Translations under genes and position numbers: made by a program | Notes under the pieces: generated by a model | What the model saw: the letters and a program-made list of their open reading frames with translations, nothing else | What the model was told of the DNA's origin: nothing | The model's database searches: none | Origin: an uncultured Thiocystis sp. | GTDB taxonomy: Bacteria > Pseudomonadota > Gammaproteobacteria > Chromatiales > Chromatiaceae | Direction of reading: 5' to 3' | Length of the DNA stretch: 59,462 bases | Assembly: GCF_903866365.1 (NCBI RefSeq) | Contig: NZ_CAIPNF010000054.1 | Location: forward strand, 1 to 59,462 | Part shown: in pieces, positions 57,935-59,462 of the stretch | Layout: every line of letters begins with the position of its first letter | Numbering within the stretch: position 1 is the stretch's first letter

Positions 57935-59462
57935 GTTCCAATTCCCCTTGCATCTGCTTCACGCCCGCGATGGCGGCATCGATGTCGAAATCGTCGATGC
58001 ACGCGAGCACCGCATCCACCCGCGCCGCGCCCAGACGCTGGGTCAGCGTGGGACGCAGGCGCTCAAGATGCGCCTGCGCCCGCCCCAGATCGTCGTCCAG
58101 CAATGCCACCAGTGCGGCGAGCCCCTGGCGCAGCGCGCCGGCATCCAGTTCGGCATCGCCATCTATGACGGGCGCAACCATTGCGAACTCCAGCGGCAAA
58201 GACGCCAGCCCCTCGGCCACCTCGTTCAGGGCGGCGGAGAAGTCGCGCCAGATGGCCGACGCGGGATCGAACGCGCCCTCGGCGATCATGCGTTCGGCCG
58301 CCTGACCTCGCGCGTACAGGGTTTTGGCGCCCAGGTTCCCCGCCACGCCCTTGACCGAATGGATCGCTCGGCGCGCATCCTCCAGGCGTCCGGCGGCCAG
58401 GTCGTCCTCGGCTCGGCGCGCGGCCTCGGCCCAGGACCGGTTGAATCCGCGCAGCATTTTCAGATAGAGCGCGGCGTTGCGATTCGCGCGCGCCAGACCG
58501 TCGGCGAGATCGATGCCGGGCAGCGACAGTCCGGTCAGCGGCCCCGCAGTCGCCTCCTCCGGGGCGTCCGGCGCCGCCAGCGTTGTCGGCTCGGCTTGAC
58601 CCTGGACCGGGACACCGTCTGCCGGTTTGATCCAGCGAGCCAGGGCGGCAAACAGCCGCGCCGGATCCACGGGCTTGGCCACGTAGTCATTCATGCCCGC
58701 CGCCAGACAGCGTTCCAGATCGCCCTTGAGCGCATGGGCGGTCATGGCGATGATCGGGACCGCCGCCAGCTCGGGGCAGGCGCGGATGCGCCGGGTCGCC
58801 TCCAGTCCGTCCATGACCGGCATCTGGAGATCCATCAGCACGGCCGCGTGATGGGCGGGGTCGAGCCTCTCGATCGCCTCCGCGCCATTCTCGGCGATGT
58901 CGACCTCCAGCCCGACCGACGCCAGCCATTCCATCGCGACCAGTCGATTGATCTCGATATCCTCGACCAGCAGCACTCGGCGCCCGGTGAAATCCTGCGG
59001 CGTGTCGAGGGTGTCGGCGGGCAGGCGCATCAGGTCGCCGGCAATCGCGGCCTCCTGATGACCGAACAGGCCCATGATGGTGTCGAACAGAAAGGACTGA
59101 TTGACCGGCTTGTGCAGAAAGGCGTCCAGCACCGCGCGTTCCGCTGGCTGCATCAGATCCTCGCGGGCATAGCCCGAGATCATGCAGATCACCGGGGTCT
59201 TGTCGAGCTTGAGGTCGGCACGGATCCGCCGGGTCGTCTCCAGTCCGTTCAGCCCGGGCATCTTCCAATCCATCAGCACCAGATCGAAGGCTTGCTCTGG
59301 CGCGGACAGACGCTCTAGCGCCGCCTCGCCCGAGGCCACGCCAGTCGCCACCATCTGAAAGGATTGGATCTGACTGACCAGAATGTCGCGCGAGGTCGCA
59401 TTGTCTTCAACCACCAGCACCCGGAGACCGCGCAGATCGACGGGGGTGACTGGACGCTGCTC
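57924..59462 (-). CDS. Hybrid sensor kinase, C-terminal part (REC-REC-HPt); 5' end outside window
   Basis: 513 codons are open to the window edge; the kinase core must lie beyond it. Visible order: REC with LVVEDNATSRD and Asp in LVLMDWKMPGLNG, a second REC with LLVEDIEINRL and Asp in VLMDLQMPVMDG, then an HPt domain with the phospho-His in AIHSVKGVAGNLGA. A final helical tail follows. This is a phosphorelay (His-Asp-His) layout that would pass phosphate to the REC-GGDEF protein encoded next, whose start overlaps this gene's end by 11 bp. The first ATG in the frame, at 59420, is internal to the receiver and is not the start. Confidence 0.93.
   Translation of the reverse strand, partial: EQRPVTPVDLRGLRVLVVEDNATSRDILVSQIQSFQMVATGVASGEAALERLSAPEQAFDLVLMDWKMPGLNGLETTRRIRADLKLDKTPVICMISGYAREDLMQPAERAVLDAFLHKPVNQSFLFDTIMGLFGHQEAAIAGDLMRLPADTLDTPQDFTGRRVLLVEDIEINRLVAMEWLASVGLEVDIAENGAEAIERLDPAHHAAVLMDLQMPVMDGLEATRRIRACPELAAVPIIAMTAHALKGDLERCLAAGMNDYVAKPVDPARLFAALARWIKPADGVPVQGQAEPTTLAAPDAPEEATAGPLTGLSLPGIDLADGLARANRNAALYLKMLRGFNRSWAEAARRAEDDLAAGRLEDARRAIHSVKGVAGNLGAKTLYARGQAAERMIAEGAFDPASAIWRDFSAALNEVAEGLASLPLEFAMVAPVIDGDAELDAGALRQGLAALVALLDDDLGRAQAHLERLRPTLTQRLGAARVDAVLACIDDFDIDAAIAGVKQMQGELERDD

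Overview
The window is high-GC gammaproteobacterial chromosome. It most resembles a purple sulfur bacterium (Chromatiaceae). The best pointers are a four-heme TsdBA-type thiosulfate dehydrogenase fusion, a complete cbb3 oxidase locus with its assembly genes, and the gammaproteobacterial surE/nlpD/rpoS block. No photosynthesis genes are present, so the assignment is an inference.

Layout. 1-3513: smc (3' end cut by the window edge), divergent from a PP1-like phosphatase (3727-4494) and a relic of agmatine deiminase (about 4519-4705). 4698-17716: a signalling block on the minus strand with two single-domain regulators, a soluble hybrid kinase, a REC protein with a decayed GGDEF domain, a 1.6k-residue membrane hybrid kinase, a REC-EAL protein and an OmpR-type regulator. 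17909-25931: tRNA-Ser(UGA), a YccA/BI-1 membrane protein, a small membrane protein, mutL, amiC, tsaE, nnrD and queG. 25965-36923: an AT-richer sulfotransferase gene, then the cbb3 locus (read leftward ccoNOQP, terminator, ccoGH, ccoIS). A 1.6-kb cassette with a PIN toxin-antitoxin pair and a decayed antitoxin sits between ccoH and ccoI. 37183-39954: rpoS, nlpD, surE. 40266-46233: a sugar-uptake operon with an OprB porin, a fused EIIA-HPr-EI and a PtsG-type permease carrying an extra EIIB-like domain. 46292-53308: an accessory island. 53445-53747: a second, free-standing copy of that EIIB-like domain. 53808-59462: tsdBA, cobQ, a GGDEF response regulator and the end of another hybrid kinase.

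The most interesting region is 46.2-53.7 kb. A sigma-54 activator with a CARF-like N-terminal domain is followed, right after its stop codon, by a near-consensus -24/-12 promoter (47807-47822). The promoter faces a tightly packed cassette: a DUF3696-type AAA ATPase, a PLD-like protein and a RAMA-like protein. After these come a stop-interrupted second AAA gene and a Septu-like ATPase-HNH fusion. A 246-bp direct repeat, the duplicated EIIB-like domain, brackets the whole set. My reading is an inducible, ligand-gated defence module placed inside a sugar PTS locus. The function is inferred; the promoter, overlaps and repeats are visible in the sequence.
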